Of a DNA stretch of 64,000 bases, positions 16,988 to 25,540 are shown one piece after another. The stretch comes from Leifsonia xyli subsp. cynodontis DSM 46306. Lineage in GTDB: Bacteria > Actinomycetota > Actinomycetes > Actinomycetales > Microbacteriaceae. The notes beneath the pieces were generated by a model that had not been told where the DNA came from, did not search any database, and saw only the letters and a program-made list of their open reading frames with translations. The position numbers and the translations under genes were made by a program. Location of the stretch: positions 310,001 through 374,000 of the forward strand of contig NC_022438.1 of assembly GCF_000470775.1 (NCBI RefSeq), given 5' to 3'. How positions within the stretch are numbered: the first letter of the stretch is position 1; every line of letters starts with the position of its first letter.

Positions 16988-18256
16988 TCAGTTCACGCAG
17001 GGGATGCCGCCCGCCTCGAGCGGAGCGTCCGGGGCGGTGGTCGCCGTGCTGTGGTTCAGAGCGGGTGGCGACGGGGCCGTGGATCCCGTCGCCGGGGGCG
17101 CTGTCGCCGGCGTCGGCGAAGCGCTCCCCGTGCCGAGCAGACCGGCGACGATGCCCTGGATCGTCGCCGGGTCCACGATGTTCACGGATTTCCCGTCGAC
17201 GGTCGCGAACCGCGCGACCGGCAGGGTCTGGAACGACAGTCCGCCGCCGGAGAGCCGCTGCGCATCGCCGGCGAAGCTCAGCAGATCGAACCCGTCGTCC
17301 ACGGCGATGTACTGCTTCGCGGTGTCCAGCAGCCGCTGCAGCGTGCCCAGGTCGGTGAAGGTCTCGGCGCGGCGCAGCTTGTGCGCGAGCGAGAGGATGA
17401 ACGCCTGCTGCCGTCGCGTCCGGTCGAGATCGGTCAGCTCGAGGTCGGACGGCCCGGTGTCGCGCCGCTGCCGGACGAAGCTCATCGCCTGCGCCGCGTT
17501 GAGCTCCTGCATGCCCGCGGGGAAGTCGGCGCCCGAGTACTTGTCCTTCGTCGCGTGGTTGAGGCACACCGTGATGGGCTGCACTGCCTGCGCCACGCGC
17601 TCGAAAGCGGCCATCGTGATCTCGATGAAGTGGTCGATCCGCACACCGCCGAGGAAGTCCGAGACCGTCCGGATCTGGGTCTGCCGTGCGGCTGCGCGCG
17701 CCTGCTGGTAGGCGTCGGCCCGGGCGACGCCCTGTTTGCGCAGCGCGCGCAGGTTCTCGTCGAGGGAGAGGCCGTAGGCCTCCTTGATCTTCGATGTCCT
17801 CACGCTGTCCGGCGCGCCCGAGAGCGGGGCGTAGTCGTCGCGGGGGATCGAGATCCCGACCGCTTTCCCCCCGTCGGCGGGCAGGTGGACGAGCATGAGG
17901 ACATTCGCGTTGTACCCGCCGTCGCTCTGGTCGCCCGCGTGGAGCGCTTGGTACAGCTCGCGCGGGAGCGGGTCGCCGTTCTGGTCCACCCGGCTGTCGA
18001 GCCCCATCACCAGGATGTTCACCTCGCCGTGCGGTGTCGGTGTGGGCGAGCCGGACGGTGCGGCCAGGGTGAAGCCGGAGCGGTGGAGGGAACTGGTGAG
18101 ATCGACGTAGGCGTACGCTGTCACGGTGCAGGCCGCGACCAGGACAGCAGTGAGCGAGCCGGCGATCAGCAGCGTGAGCCGCCGGCGGCGTCGCACGGCC
18201 GCTCGGTGGCGGATCGGGCGGCGGCGGTGTGTCAGGGGACGCTCGTCCGGTGTCAT
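16988..18256 (-). CDS. LytR-CpsA-Psr (LCP) family cell-wall glycopolymer ligase
   Basis: Transfers undecaprenyl-linked glycopolymers onto peptidoglycan (family role). In 422 residues: a basic N-terminus, one membrane helix at about 27-50, then the extracytoplasmic LCP domain with VNILVMGLDSR, SIPRDDYAPL, KIKEAYGL, VRIDHFIEITMAAF and DFPAGMQELNAAQAMSFVRQR. It ends in a Pro/Thr/Ser-rich tail terminating with Cys-Val-Asn, an ending shared with the second LCP gene at 26892. Diverges from mntH across a 174-base region holding a DtxR-type box. Confidence 0.9.
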   Translation of the reverse strand: MTPDERPLTHRRRPIRHRAAVRRRRRLTLLIAGSLTAVLVAACTVTAYAYVDLTSSLHRSGFTLAAPSGSPTPTPHGEVNILVMGLDSRVDQNGDPLPRELYQALHAGDQSDGGYNANVLMLVHLPADGGKAVGISIPRDDYAPLSGAPDSVRTSKIKEAYGLSLDENLRALRKQGVARADAYQQARAAARQTQIRTVSDFLGGVRIDHFIEITMAAFERVAQAVQPITVCLNHATKDKYSGADFPAGMQELNAAQAMSFVRQRRDTGPSDLELTDLDRTRRQQAFILSLAHKLRRAETFTDLGTLQRLLDTAKQYIAVDDGFDLLSFAGDAQRLSGGGLSFQTLPVARFATVDGKSVNIVDPATIQGIVAGLLGTGSASPTPATAPPATGSTAPSPPALNHSTATTAPDAPLEAGGIPCVN

Positions 18257-18369
18257 CGGCGGTTCTCTCGCTTTCGTCGGGGTCGGCCTTCAGAACGTAG
18301 GTGGTGCCCTCTGTCTCCGAGTGGCGCTGGCGACGGGTTGAGTGGTGTGAGAGGTTAAGAACAATGATA

Positions 18370-18388
18370 TTAGGCTCGCCTAACATCA
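18370..18388 (+). promoter_or_regulatory. DtxR-family (MntR or IdeR) box upstream of mntH
   Basis: TTAGGCTCGCCTAACATCA contains the near-perfect palindrome TTAGGC-TCG-CCTAA, close to the DtxR consensus. It lies 42 bases before the mntH ATG and about 114 bases from the divergent LCP start. Its control of an Nramp gene favours a manganese-responsive DtxR-family regulator, but iron control is possible. Confidence 0.7.
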
Positions 18389-18430
18389 TGCGCAGAGGTC
18401 GATGCCGTCGGCCGGGAGAGGAGAAAGAGG

Positions 18431-19702
18431 ATGAGCGGAGGAGGCGACGTCGCCGTCATCGCCGGCGAGCGTGCGAAGGGGCCGGGGCCGGGCCGGCTGG
18501 GCGCCGGACGGCTGCTGTTGCTGGGCCCCGCGTTCGTCGCAGCGATCGCCTATGTCGACCCGGGGAACGTCGCGGCGAACCTCACGGCGGGAGCGAGCTA
18601 CGGGTACCTGCTCGTGTGGGTGCTCGTCGCCGCCAATGCGATCGCAGTGTTCGTGCAGTACCAGTCGGCGAAGCTCGGCATCGTGACCGGCCGGAGCCTC
18701 CCGGAGCTTCTCGGCGAACGGCTGGGCGCGGGCGCCCGGCGTGGCTACTGGGCCCAGGCGGAGGTGGTGGCCGCCGCGACCGACATCGCCGAAGTCATCG
18801 GCGGCGCGATCGCGCTGAACCTGCTGTTCGGGCTGCCGTTGCCGCTTGGCGGGCTCATCGTGGGCGTGGTCTCCATCGGCATCCTCGCCCTCCAATCGCG
18901 CCACGGCCAGCGAACGTTCGAGCTGGTCATCGTCGGGTTCCTCGCGGTCATCTCCGTCGGCTTCCTCGCCGGGCTGGTCGTGAGCCCGGTGGACTGGGGC
19001 GAGGCCGCGGGCGGGCTGCTCCCGCGGTTCGACGGCACGCCGACGGTGCTGCTCGCCGCGAGCATGCTCGGAGCGACTGTGATGCCGCACGCGATCTACC
19101 TGCACTCGGCCCTCGCGCGCGACCGGCACGGCGCGACCGACGACCCCGGCCGCATCCGCACGCTGCTGAGCGCCACCCGGCTGGATGTTGTCCTCGCGCT
19201 CATCGTCGCCGGCGCCGTCAACATCGCCATGCTCCTGCTTGCGGCCGCGTCGCTCCCGGGCGTTCCCGGGACCGACACGATCGAGGGCGCTCACGCGGCG
19301 ATCACCGCGGCGCTCGGACCCGCCATCGGAGTGATCTTCGGGATCGGCCTGCTGGCCTCCGGTCTCGCCTCCACCTCGGTGGGCAGCTACGCTGGGGCCA
19401 CCATCATGAGCGGACTCCTGACGGTGCGGGTGCCTCTGCTCGCGCGCCGGGTCGTCACCCTCATCCCGGCCGTCGTCCTCCTCGCCCTCGGTGTCGACCC
19501 GACCAGGGCGCTCGTGCTGTCGCAGGTCGTCCTCAGCCTCGGCATCCCGTTCGCGATGATCCCGCTGCTGCGCCTCACCGGCTCCCGGGCCCTCATGGGC
19601 GACCGGGCCGATGCGCTCTGGGTGCGTGCCGCGGGCGGCGTTGTCGCGGCGCTGGTGGTGCTGCTCAACCTCGCCCTGGTCGTCCTGACGCTGCTGGGGT
19701 GA
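18431..19702 (+). CDS. mntH: Nramp-family Mn(II)/Fe(II) proton symporter
   Basis: Imports divalent manganese (and iron) across the membrane. The 423-residue protein has the TM1 unwound motif DPGN (43-46) and the TM6 motif MPHAIYLHSAL (from about 218), both metal-binding in the Nramp fold, with about 11 hydrophobic helices. The ATG at 18431 follows GAAAGAGG. Controlled by the DtxR-type box at 18370-18388. Followed by about 700 bases without a gene. Confidence 0.93.
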   Translation: MSGGGDVAVIAGERAKGPGPGRLGAGRLLLLGPAFVAAIAYVDPGNVAANLTAGASYGYLLVWVLVAANAIAVFVQYQSAKLGIVTGRSLPELLGERLGAGARRGYWAQAEVVAAATDIAEVIGGAIALNLLFGLPLPLGGLIVGVVSIGILALQSRHGQRTFELVIVGFLAVISVGFLAGLVVSPVDWGEAAGGLLPRFDGTPTVLLAASMLGATVMPHAIYLHSALARDRHGATDDPGRIRTLLSATRLDVVLALIVAGAVNIAMLLLAAASLPGVPGTDTIEGAHAAITAALGPAIGVIFGIGLLASGLASTSVGSYAGATIMSGLLTVRVPLLARRVVTLIPAVVLLALGVDPTRALVLSQVVLSLGIPFAMIPLLRLTGSRALMGDRADALWVRAAGGVVAALVVLLNLALVVLTLLG

Positions 19703-20285
19703 CGGCGTCGGCGGAACGGCGCTGGCTGAGTGGAACGCCTAATTCGGGTTCGTTCGTCGCCCAGGGGCCTGCGGGCGGGACAGGATGGGGATGTTTCGAG
19801 GCGGACGGGTTCGGGTCCTGTTGCCGCCCCGGGACGACGGGCCTTCCCATTCGAGCAGGCGGTGGGCCCCGGGGAGGGATCGGTTGCTTACCCGCATCGG
19901 TCCCGATCCCTCCCCCTTCTCCGGGGTTTGTCCCGGGGCATCAAGGTGACAGCGGAGCCCGCGTCGCCCGGTCTCTCGGCGGGGCTGGCCGGTGTGCGAG
20001 AGGACGCGCCGGGGAGGCAGAGTTCGGCGCAGCTCTGCGGCAGACGCGTCCAAGCGCCGTCCGTCCGGGGCTGTCGGCCGCGGAGGCCCACCCGATGAGC
20101 GCCGCGGCCGACAGCCGGCTCGGGGAACGGAGCCCCATCACCTCTCCTCGAGCGTTGTCGGTCACGACTCAGTGACGACTCCACGAGAGTAGGCGCGGGC
20201 CTCTCCCGCCTCGTCGCGATCGTCCGCCGATGGGCGGGATATCACCCTTGAGGTGATGCCAGCCGACCCGGCCCCGTCCGGGCAA
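19703..20285. other. Long intergenic stretch after mntH, no gene seen
   Basis: No frame in either direction has a recognisable domain or a credible start with ribosome binding site. A GGGAGGGATCGG segment near 19874 recurs in complement as CCGATCCCTCCC near 19906, giving a hairpin of about 12 pairs that could stop mntH transcription. The rest may be eroded sequence. I checked a GGTTCGGGTCC string near 19808 for a tRNA T-loop and found no matching stems. Confidence 0.4.
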
Positions 20286-20330
20286 AAACGGAGGAGATCC
20301 GGCCTATCCTGGCCCCGTTCTCCTCCGTTT
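20286..20330 (-). terminator. Inverted repeat downstream of the DUF805 gene
   Basis: AAACGGAGGAGA (20286-20297) pairs perfectly with TCTCCTCCGTTT (20319-20330), with an internal GGCC-TATCCT-GGCC mini-hairpin in the loop. It lies about 80 bases downstream of the DUF805 stop on the minus strand and ends in TTTTTG on that strand, consistent with a factor-independent terminator. Confidence 0.6.
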
Positions 20331-20408
20331 CCGGTCTTCCGGCCCTTCTCGTCGGAAAGTTCCTCCCTTTCCGTCCCCTGTCCTCCGTGGCGGCGGACGG
20401 GCGTAGTG

Positions 20409-20897
20409 CTAGCCGCGGGGCCGGTCGAACCGGGCGCCTGCCGGGGCCGACGGAAGCAGTGTGAACACCAGGAGCACGATGCTGCCGAACGGGATGAATG
20501 TGATGAAGAACCACGGCCCTGCGAAGTTGGCGTCGTGGAGGCGACGCCAGATCAGGGCCAGACACGGCACGACCGTCGCGACGAACCAGAGGAACCCCAG
20601 GACGCCGACCATCCAGGAGCCAGGACCGGGGACCGCTGTGCCGTCCTCGGCGATCGTGCTGCCGGCGAGGCCGGAGATGAGCGCGAGCCCCCAGAGCACG
20701 ACGTTGACGATGACGTCGAACAGGAACCACCACCAGTACTCGCTGCGGCTGGCACGCCCGGTGAAGTCCGCGTACTTCTGGAAGAAGCGCCGCACGCTCG
20801 CGCCGAGGCTTGCGCCGGGCAGCGGAGCCCAGAGTGGAACGGTCCCACCGGGCAGCGATGCGTCGGGGGCGGGCGGGGGCGGTGTCTGGTACGTCAT
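20409..20897 (-). CDS. DUF805 family membrane protein
   Basis: Integral membrane protein of unknown function. The 162-residue product has a Pro-rich N-terminus, then FFQKYADFTGRASRSEYWWWFLF, the DUF805 hallmark, and three or four hydrophobic helices (about 60-80, 96-118, 130-150) with the conserved RRLHDANFAGPW segment between the last two. Start ATG at 20897 preceded by AAAGGATCG. Likely monocistronic; the biotin operon ends about 170 bases upstream on the same strand. Confidence 0.85.
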   Translation of the reverse strand: MTYQTPPPPAPDASLPGGTVPLWAPLPGASLGASVRRFFQKYADFTGRASRSEYWWWFLFDVIVNVVLWGLALISGLAGSTIAEDGTAVPGPGSWMVGVLGFLWFVATVVPCLALIWRRLHDANFAGPWFFITFIPFGSIVLLVFTLLPSAPAGARFDRPRG

Positions 20898-21071
20898 GGT
20901 CGGTCGATCCTTTCGATCTGCGGTGCGGTGAAGCTTCGGTGCGGAAAGGCTGAAGCGTCAGTCAACCGCATCCGTGCCGCAGACCGGGTCTGTCTCGCGG
21001 CGTGTTTCTGTCCCCGGGGGCGGGCGCCGCCGCGCCGCCGCTCGCGAATGCGTGCCGCTGGTGCGCTCCGC

Positions 21072-21392
21072 TCAGACCTCGAAGTACAGCCCTGCGTGTG
21101 CTTTGCAGCCCGGGTTGAACGGCGTCGCGCACGCCGGGCAGTTCTCCGTTTCGAGGTAGTCGGCGATGGTGAGCGTCTCCCCGCAGACCCCGCACAGGAT
21201 GGCGTGTACACCTCGCTCGGCGGCCGGCCAGGGGCGCGCGGGATGCCCGGCGGTCTCGGCGTGGCAGAGGTGGCACGGGTAGTACTCGCCGCAGCACGCG
21301 AACCGGATCGCGATCACATCCAGCGGTGTCCGGTAGTGGACGCAGCGGGTCCGCTCGTCCACGACCGGGCCGAGCACCCGCGGCCGGCTCAC
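21072..21392 (-). CDS. CHY-type zinc finger protein, last gene of the biotin operon
   Basis: A 106-residue protein with a full set of zinc ligands: CVHYRTPLDVIAIRFACC, YYPCHLCHAETAGH, CGVC and CPAC, ending FNPGCKAHAGLYFEV. These match the CHY zinc finger (C-x-H-Y ... CCxxYYPCxxCH ... H). No catalytic domain. The GTG at 21392 overlaps the bioN stop as GTGA, making it translationally coupled to a biotin transporter gene. Role unknown; a zinc-binding adaptor or redox-sensing role is only speculation. Confidence 0.85.
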   Translation of the reverse strand: MSRPRVLGPVVDERTRCVHYRTPLDVIAIRFACCGEYYPCHLCHAETAGHPARPWPAAERGVHAILCGVCGETLTIADYLETENCPACATPFNPGCKAHAGLYFEV

Positions 21393-22000
21393 CGGACGCC
21401 CCTTGCCGCCAGCGCGTCGCCCAGCTCGTCGGCGTGCTTCAGCGCGACGATCGTGTAGGGGACGAGGAAGGCGCCGGGGCCGCCGCGCACGCCGCGGGCG
21501 CGCTGCGCGTCCCGGACGTCCCCGGCCAGGCGGGCGAGCACGGGGATCGTCCCGAATGTGACTGTCAGGAGCAGCGCCGCCCGCTCCGGATCGAGCCGCA
21601 CCCGTGCGAGCGGGCGGAGGCCGCGCTCGACGGCGTCGAGCAGATCGGTCGCCCGTGTGGTCAGCACGAGGAGCCCCGCGAGGACGATCGCCGTCGTCAC
21701 GCGGGCCGTGTTGGACACGGCCGGCTCCGGTCCGAGGAAGACGAGCTGACCGGCGAGAGTGATCGCGATCAGCCAGCGCACGGCCAGGACCTGCCGCGCC
21801 AGCTCGAGCATCCCGAGCATCCCGTCGCCGAGTCCCGCCGTCGCGTAGGCCAGGACGCCCGCGCCGGCGGCGACCGCTGCCGCGGCCCACAGGCTCGGCA
21901 GCGCCGACACGGCGAGGACCAGCGCGAGGAGCAGAAGGGTCTTGGGACCGGCCGGCATCCGGTGCAGCCAGCCGTTCCCGGGCCGGTAGAGCGTCAGCAC
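21389..22000 (-). CDS. bioN: ECF transporter T component (biotin)
   Basis: Membrane coupling subunit of the biotin energy-coupling-factor transporter BioMNY. The 203-residue protein has about five hydrophobic helices and the two Ala-Arg-Gly coupling motifs, in DAQRARGVRGG (about 170) and LAARGVR at the C-terminus. GTG start at 22000 overlaps the bioM stop by 7 bases. Same operon as bioY and bioM, which fixes the substrate assignment. Confidence 0.88.
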   Translation of the reverse strand: MLTLYRPGNGWLHRMPAGPKTLLLLALVLAVSALPSLWAAAAVAAGAGVLAYATAGLGDGMLGMLELARQVLAVRWLIAITLAGQLVFLGPEPAVSNTARVTTAIVLAGLLVLTTRATDLLDAVERGLRPLARVRLDPERAALLLTVTFGTIPVLARLAGDVRDAQRARGVRGGPGAFLVPYTIVALKHADELGDALAARGVR

Positions 22001-22680
22001 GCGAGCCTCCTCTCGTACTCGGAGAGCACCGTCTCCGGAGCGCCGGTCGCCGCGAGACGGCCCTCCGCGAACAGGACCGCCGTCTCGCAGCGCGCCGCCA
22101 GGGCGAGGTCGTGCGTCACGAGCACGAGCCGGTGCCCGGCGTCCTCGAACAGATGGCCGGCCACGCGGCGGGCATTGCGCGCGTCCAGGTACGCCGTCGG
22201 CTCATCGGCGACGACCAGCTCCGGCCTCCGGACGAACGCGCCGCACAGGGCGAGCAACTGCTTCTGGCCACCGGAGAGATCGTGCGAGGGCCGATCGACC
22301 AGGGCGGCCAGCCCGAAGCGCTGAAGCGCCTCGGCGACCCTCGCCGCCGACTCCGCGCGCGGCAGCCGCTCCCGGCGGAGGGAGAAGGCGACATCCTCCG
22401 CGACCGTCGGCATCACGATCTGCGCGTCCGGGTTGCTGAACACGAGAGCGGTGCGGCGGCGCAGCTCGGCGGCGTCTCGGCGTGGGTCGAGGCCCAGGAT
22501 GCGGACCTCGCCCGCGGTGGGCTCGGCCAGCCCGCCGAGCAGCCGCGCGAACGTCGACTTGCCCGATCCGTTCTCCCCGATCACCGCGATCGTGCGGGCG
22601 CCGAGCGTGAGCGAGACCTCGCGCAGCGCGTCGGTGTCGCCCAGGCGGACCGTGGCGGCGTCGAGGTGGAGCACACTCAC
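21994..22680 (-). CDS. bioM: ECF transporter ATPase (biotin)
   Basis: ABC-type ATPase driving BioMNY. In 228 residues: Walker A GENGSGKS (35-42), Q-loop region FSNPDAQIVMPTV, signature LSGGQ (135-139), Walker B LVVADEP (155-161) and the H-loop VLVTHDLALAAR. The GTG start at 22680 overlaps the thiolase stop as GTGA; reading further upstream in this frame gives only a shadow of the thiolase gene. Confidence 0.92.
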   Translation of the reverse strand: MSVLHLDAATVRLGDTDALREVSLTLGARTIAVIGENGSGKSTFARLLGGLAEPTAGEVRILGLDPRRDAAELRRRTALVFSNPDAQIVMPTVAEDVAFSLRRERLPRAESAARVAEALQRFGLAALVDRPSHDLSGGQKQLLALCGAFVRRPELVVADEPTAYLDARNARRVAGHLFEDAGHRLVLVTHDLALAARCETAVLFAEGRLAATGAPETVLSEYERRLAC

Positions 22681-23792
22681 CGCACCACCTCCACCACGGC
22701 GGCCACACCCATCCCGCCACCGATGGAAGCGGCCGCGACGCCGAGGGTCCCGGCCGGGGCCCCCGCGCGCACCAGCCGGCTGAACAGCCGCACCACGGCC
22801 ACCGCCCCGCTCGCCCCCCAGGGGTGCCCCAGCGCCAGCGCGCCGCCGTCCGCACAGACGCGCGGGTCGTCGTCCGCGACGCCGATGCGGCCGAGGACGG
22901 CCAGACTCTGCGCGGCGAACGCTTCCACCAGCTCGATCGCGGCGATGTCGCCGACCGGAACCGCCGCCGCCTCGAGCGCAGCGAGGATGGCCGGCGCCGC
23001 TCCGACTCCGGGCCGTGCCGGATCGCAGCCGACGATCGCTCCGGATCGCACGGCGAGCCCCGCTGCCGTCCCCGGCGGGGCGACCAGCACCGCGGCGGCG
23101 CCGTCGCCGATGCGCGTCGAGGTCCCCGCCGTCACCGTCCCGCCCGGGAAGAGCGCGGGAAGCCGTCCGAGCAGCCGGGCGGCCCTGCCGATCGCGTCGT
23201 CGCTCTCGCACCCGCCGAGGTGTACGAGCTCGCCGGCGAACCGGCCGGCCTCCCGCGCGGCGCGGGCCCGCGCGTGGCTGCGGCCCGCGTGGGCGTCCTG
23301 CCGCTCCCGCGAGATCCCGTCCGCCCAGGCGAGATCCTCCGCTGCGCGCGGCATGTCCGGGTCTGGGAACCCGGCCGGTGCGAACGGAGCGCGGTCGTAG
23401 CGGACGCCGCCGGAGGCGCGGACGGGCGCTGTGGAGGCGCTCTCCGCGCCACCCGCCAGATGCACCCGGCCATCGCCCGCGCGGATCGCCGAGACCGCGT
23501 CGAGCACGGCCGCGAGCCCGCTTCCGCACTGCCGGTCGACGGTTCCGCCGGGGACCGCCGCGCCGAACCCCGCCGCGAGAGCGGCCACGCGCGCCGGGTT
23601 GCCGCCCGGCCCCATGCAGTTGCCGAGAAGCACATCCGCGAGCGGGAGGGAAGCGTTCGCGGCGGCCTCCCCGTCCGCGAACGCGGCCCGCAGCACGGCA
23701 GCGGCGAGTTCTTCCACCCGGAAACCGGCGAGCGCGCGCCCGCGGGTGGCGATGGGCGTGCGGCGTGCCGCGATGATGACGGGGTCAGCCAA
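22677..23792 (-). CDS. Thiolase-family protein with altered active-site residues, in the biotin operon
   Basis: A 371-residue thiolase-fold protein. The nucleophilic Cys is present in VDRQCGSGLAA and the His in GHPWGASG. However, the usual NEAF motif reads VEAFAAQ, and the second catalytic Cys near the C-terminus is replaced by Ser (AAASIGGGMG). Start is TTG at 23792-23790 (fMet-Ala-Asp-Pro-Val-Ile), overlapping the ligase stop by 8 bases. The order bioY, acyl-CoA ligase, thiolase matches B. subtilis yhfU-yhfT-yhfS, a BirA-controlled set (established knowledge). Likely acts on a pimelate-related or fatty acyl-CoA, but the changed residues make true Claisen chemistry uncertain. Confidence 0.8.
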   Translation of the reverse strand: MADPVIIAARRTPIATRGRALAGFRVEELAAAVLRAAFADGEAAANASLPLADVLLGNCMGPGGNPARVAALAAGFGAAVPGGTVDRQCGSGLAAVLDAVSAIRAGDGRVHLAGGAESASTAPVRASGGVRYDRAPFAPAGFPDPDMPRAAEDLAWADGISRERQDAHAGRSHARARAAREAGRFAGELVHLGGCESDDAIGRAARLLGRLPALFPGGTVTAGTSTRIGDGAAAVLVAPPGTAAGLAVRSGAIVGCDPARPGVGAAPAILAALEAAAVPVGDIAAIELVEAFAAQSLAVLGRIGVADDDPRVCADGGALALGHPWGASGAVAVVRLFSRLVRAGAPAGTLGVAAASIGGGMGVAAVVEVVR

Positions 23793-24885
23793 GCGACCGC
23801 ACCTCCCCGTCGCGCGCGCGGCGGGCCGCTTCGGCGCGCGCCGGTTTGCCCGACGCGCTCCGGGGGAGCGCTCCCGCGAACCACCGTCGCGGGCGGTGGG
23901 CGGTGGCCAGCTCCGCGGCCGCGACTGCGCGGAGCGCCGACAGCTCGATGTCCTGCCCGGACTCCGGTTCGACCAGCGCTGCCACCAGCGCCCCGATCGG
24001 ACCGCTCGGGAGGCCGAACGCCACCGCATCGCGAACGCCGGGCGCCGTCCGCAGCACGGCTTCGACCTCCTCCGGGACGATCGTGGCCGATGCGCTCAGG
24101 ATGGCGTCGTCCGCGCGGCCGAGCAGCCGCAGCCGCCCGCCCGACGACTCGGCACGGTCACCGACGGTCGCCCAAGCGCCGTCGCGGCGCAGCGGCCCGG
24201 GCGCGCCGGCGTAGCCGGAGGCCAGGAACGGGGAACGCACCCAGAGCGTCCCGTCGCGGAGGTCGAGGTCGACACCGGGAAAGGCGCGCAGGCCGTCGCC
24301 GGAGTCGACGGCGACGAAGGAGAGTTCGGCCGCGCCGTAGTACGCGGTCAGGCGGACGCCCGCGGCGGCGGCGCGGGAACGGAGCGCAGGGTCGAGGTGG
24401 GAGCCGCCGACGAGGGCGGAGCGCAGCGGGACGGAGGCCGCGGGAGTCTCCAGTGCGGCGCGGAGCGCCTGCGGCGTCGCGTGCAGCGCGGCGGCGGAGC
24501 CGGCGGCGGCGGCTCCGACGGCCGGGCGGAGGCCGGCGGCGAGCGCGTGGGCGAGCGAGAAGAGCGTGAGCGACGACGATGCCGGAAGGGGAAGCGCCAC
24601 AGCGTCTCCCCGCTCGACCCCCAGATACCCCGCGACCGCGGCGTACGAGGCCGCCCACGATTCCTCGCTCCGCAGCACGATGCGCGGTGCGCCGCTGCTG
24701 CCCGAGGTCAGTGTCGCCCACGCCGTCCCGGCCGGAGGCTGTGCCGCCGCGGCGGCCGCCCGCACAGCCCTCCACTGCGCACGCGCCCAGCGATCGTCGC
24801 CGACGAGAGGGATGTCGCCGGCTGACCGGACGGCGCTCAGCCGTTCGAGGAGGGCGGGGTCGCCCGAGCGGAGGAGGACGATCAC
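23785..24885 (-). CDS. AMP-forming acyl-CoA ligase of the biotin operon (YhfT-like)
   Basis: Adenylate-forming enzyme activating a carboxylic acid to its CoA thioester. The 366-residue protein is short for the family (usually 450 or more), lacking much of the N-terminal subdomain. Seen are the phosphate loop TLTSGSSGAPR (about 58-68), AYYGAAELSF, VGDRAE with GRADDAILSASATIVPEEVE, and the catalytic C-terminal Lys in PRSASGKPAR (about 347). GTG at 24885 overlaps the bioY stop as GTGA. MenE-like ligases look similar, but coupling to bioY and a thiolase points to a biotin-precursor acid (inference). Confidence 0.82.
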   Translation of the reverse strand: MIVLLRSGDPALLERLSAVRSAGDIPLVGDDRWARAQWRAVRAAAAAAQPPAGTAWATLTSGSSGAPRIVLRSEESWAASYAAVAGYLGVERGDAVALPLPASSSLTLFSLAHALAAGLRPAVGAAAAGSAAALHATPQALRAALETPAASVPLRSALVGGSHLDPALRSRAAAAGVRLTAYYGAAELSFVAVDSGDGLRAFPGVDLDLRDGTLWVRSPFLASGYAGAPGPLRRDGAWATVGDRAESSGGRLRLLGRADDAILSASATIVPEEVEAVLRTAPGVRDAVAFGLPSGPIGALVAALVEPESGQDIELSALRAVAAAELATAHRPRRWFAGALPRSASGKPARAEAARRARDGEVRSLG

Positions 24886-25526
24886 GGGACCGCCGCCGCC
24901 TCCGGGGCTGGTCGCGGCGCCCGCCGGTGCGCCCAGGTGCGGCGGAACGCGCGCGGGTAGGCGCGCACCAGTGTCATCGTGATGGCCGTCGCGAGCACCG
25001 CTTTCGCGATGTCGCCGGGGACGAACACGAGACTGGTCAGTGCCGTCTCGGCGAGCGGCAGTCGCGTCACGAAGCTCTGCACGGGGATGCCGGCCGCGTA
25101 CACGACGAGGATGCCGCCGGTCGCGATCCCGAGCGCGGTGCGCCAGAGCACCGGCTTCCGGCCGCCCGCGTGGACGAGGAGGCCGATCGTCAGGGCGCCG
25201 AAGACCCAGCCGAGCGCGTAGCCGGCGGAGGGCCCGCCGAAGACCGCCGCGCCGCCGCGTCCGCCGGCGAGGAGCGGCAGTCCCACGGCGACGAGCGTGA
25301 GCAGCACGGTCATCGAGAGGGCGCCGAGCCACGGCCCGAGGATCGCGCCCGCCAGCATCACGCCGAGGGTCTGCGCGGTGATCGGCACAGCGCCGAACAG
25401 TGTGAGCCCGCCGGGCAGTCCGAGGACGGCGACCAGCGCGGCGGAGGCGGCGACGCGCGCGATGTCCCGCGCGTCGAGGCGGCGCGAGCGCGCGCGCGGC
25501 GGGGTCGGTGCGGGGGCGGAGGTCAT
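24882..25526 (-). CDS. bioY: Biotin ECF substrate-binding membrane protein
   Basis: S component that binds biotin in the membrane. The 214-residue protein has six hydrophobic helices with the family segments VPITAQTLGVMLAGAILGP and FGGPSAGYALGW. ATG at 25526 lies 15 bases from the nearer BioQ operator. First gene of the bioY-ligase-thiolase-bioM-bioN-CHY operon. Confidence 0.93.
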   Translation of the reverse strand: MTSAPAPTPPRARSRRLDARDIARVAASAALVAVLGLPGGLTLFGAVPITAQTLGVMLAGAILGPWLGALSMTVLLTLVAVGLPLLAGGRGGAAVFGGPSAGYALGWVFGALTIGLLVHAGGRKPVLWRTALGIATGGILVVYAAGIPVQSFVTRLPLAETALTSLVFVPGDIAKAVLATAITMTLVRAYPRAFRRTWAHRRAPRPAPEAAAVP

Positions 25527-25540
25527 GGCGGGTCCTAACC

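Noticed and set aside
19800..19830. GGTTCGGGTCC string resembling a tRNA T-loop
   Set aside because: No 5-base T-stem, acceptor stem or anticodon arm can be folded around it.
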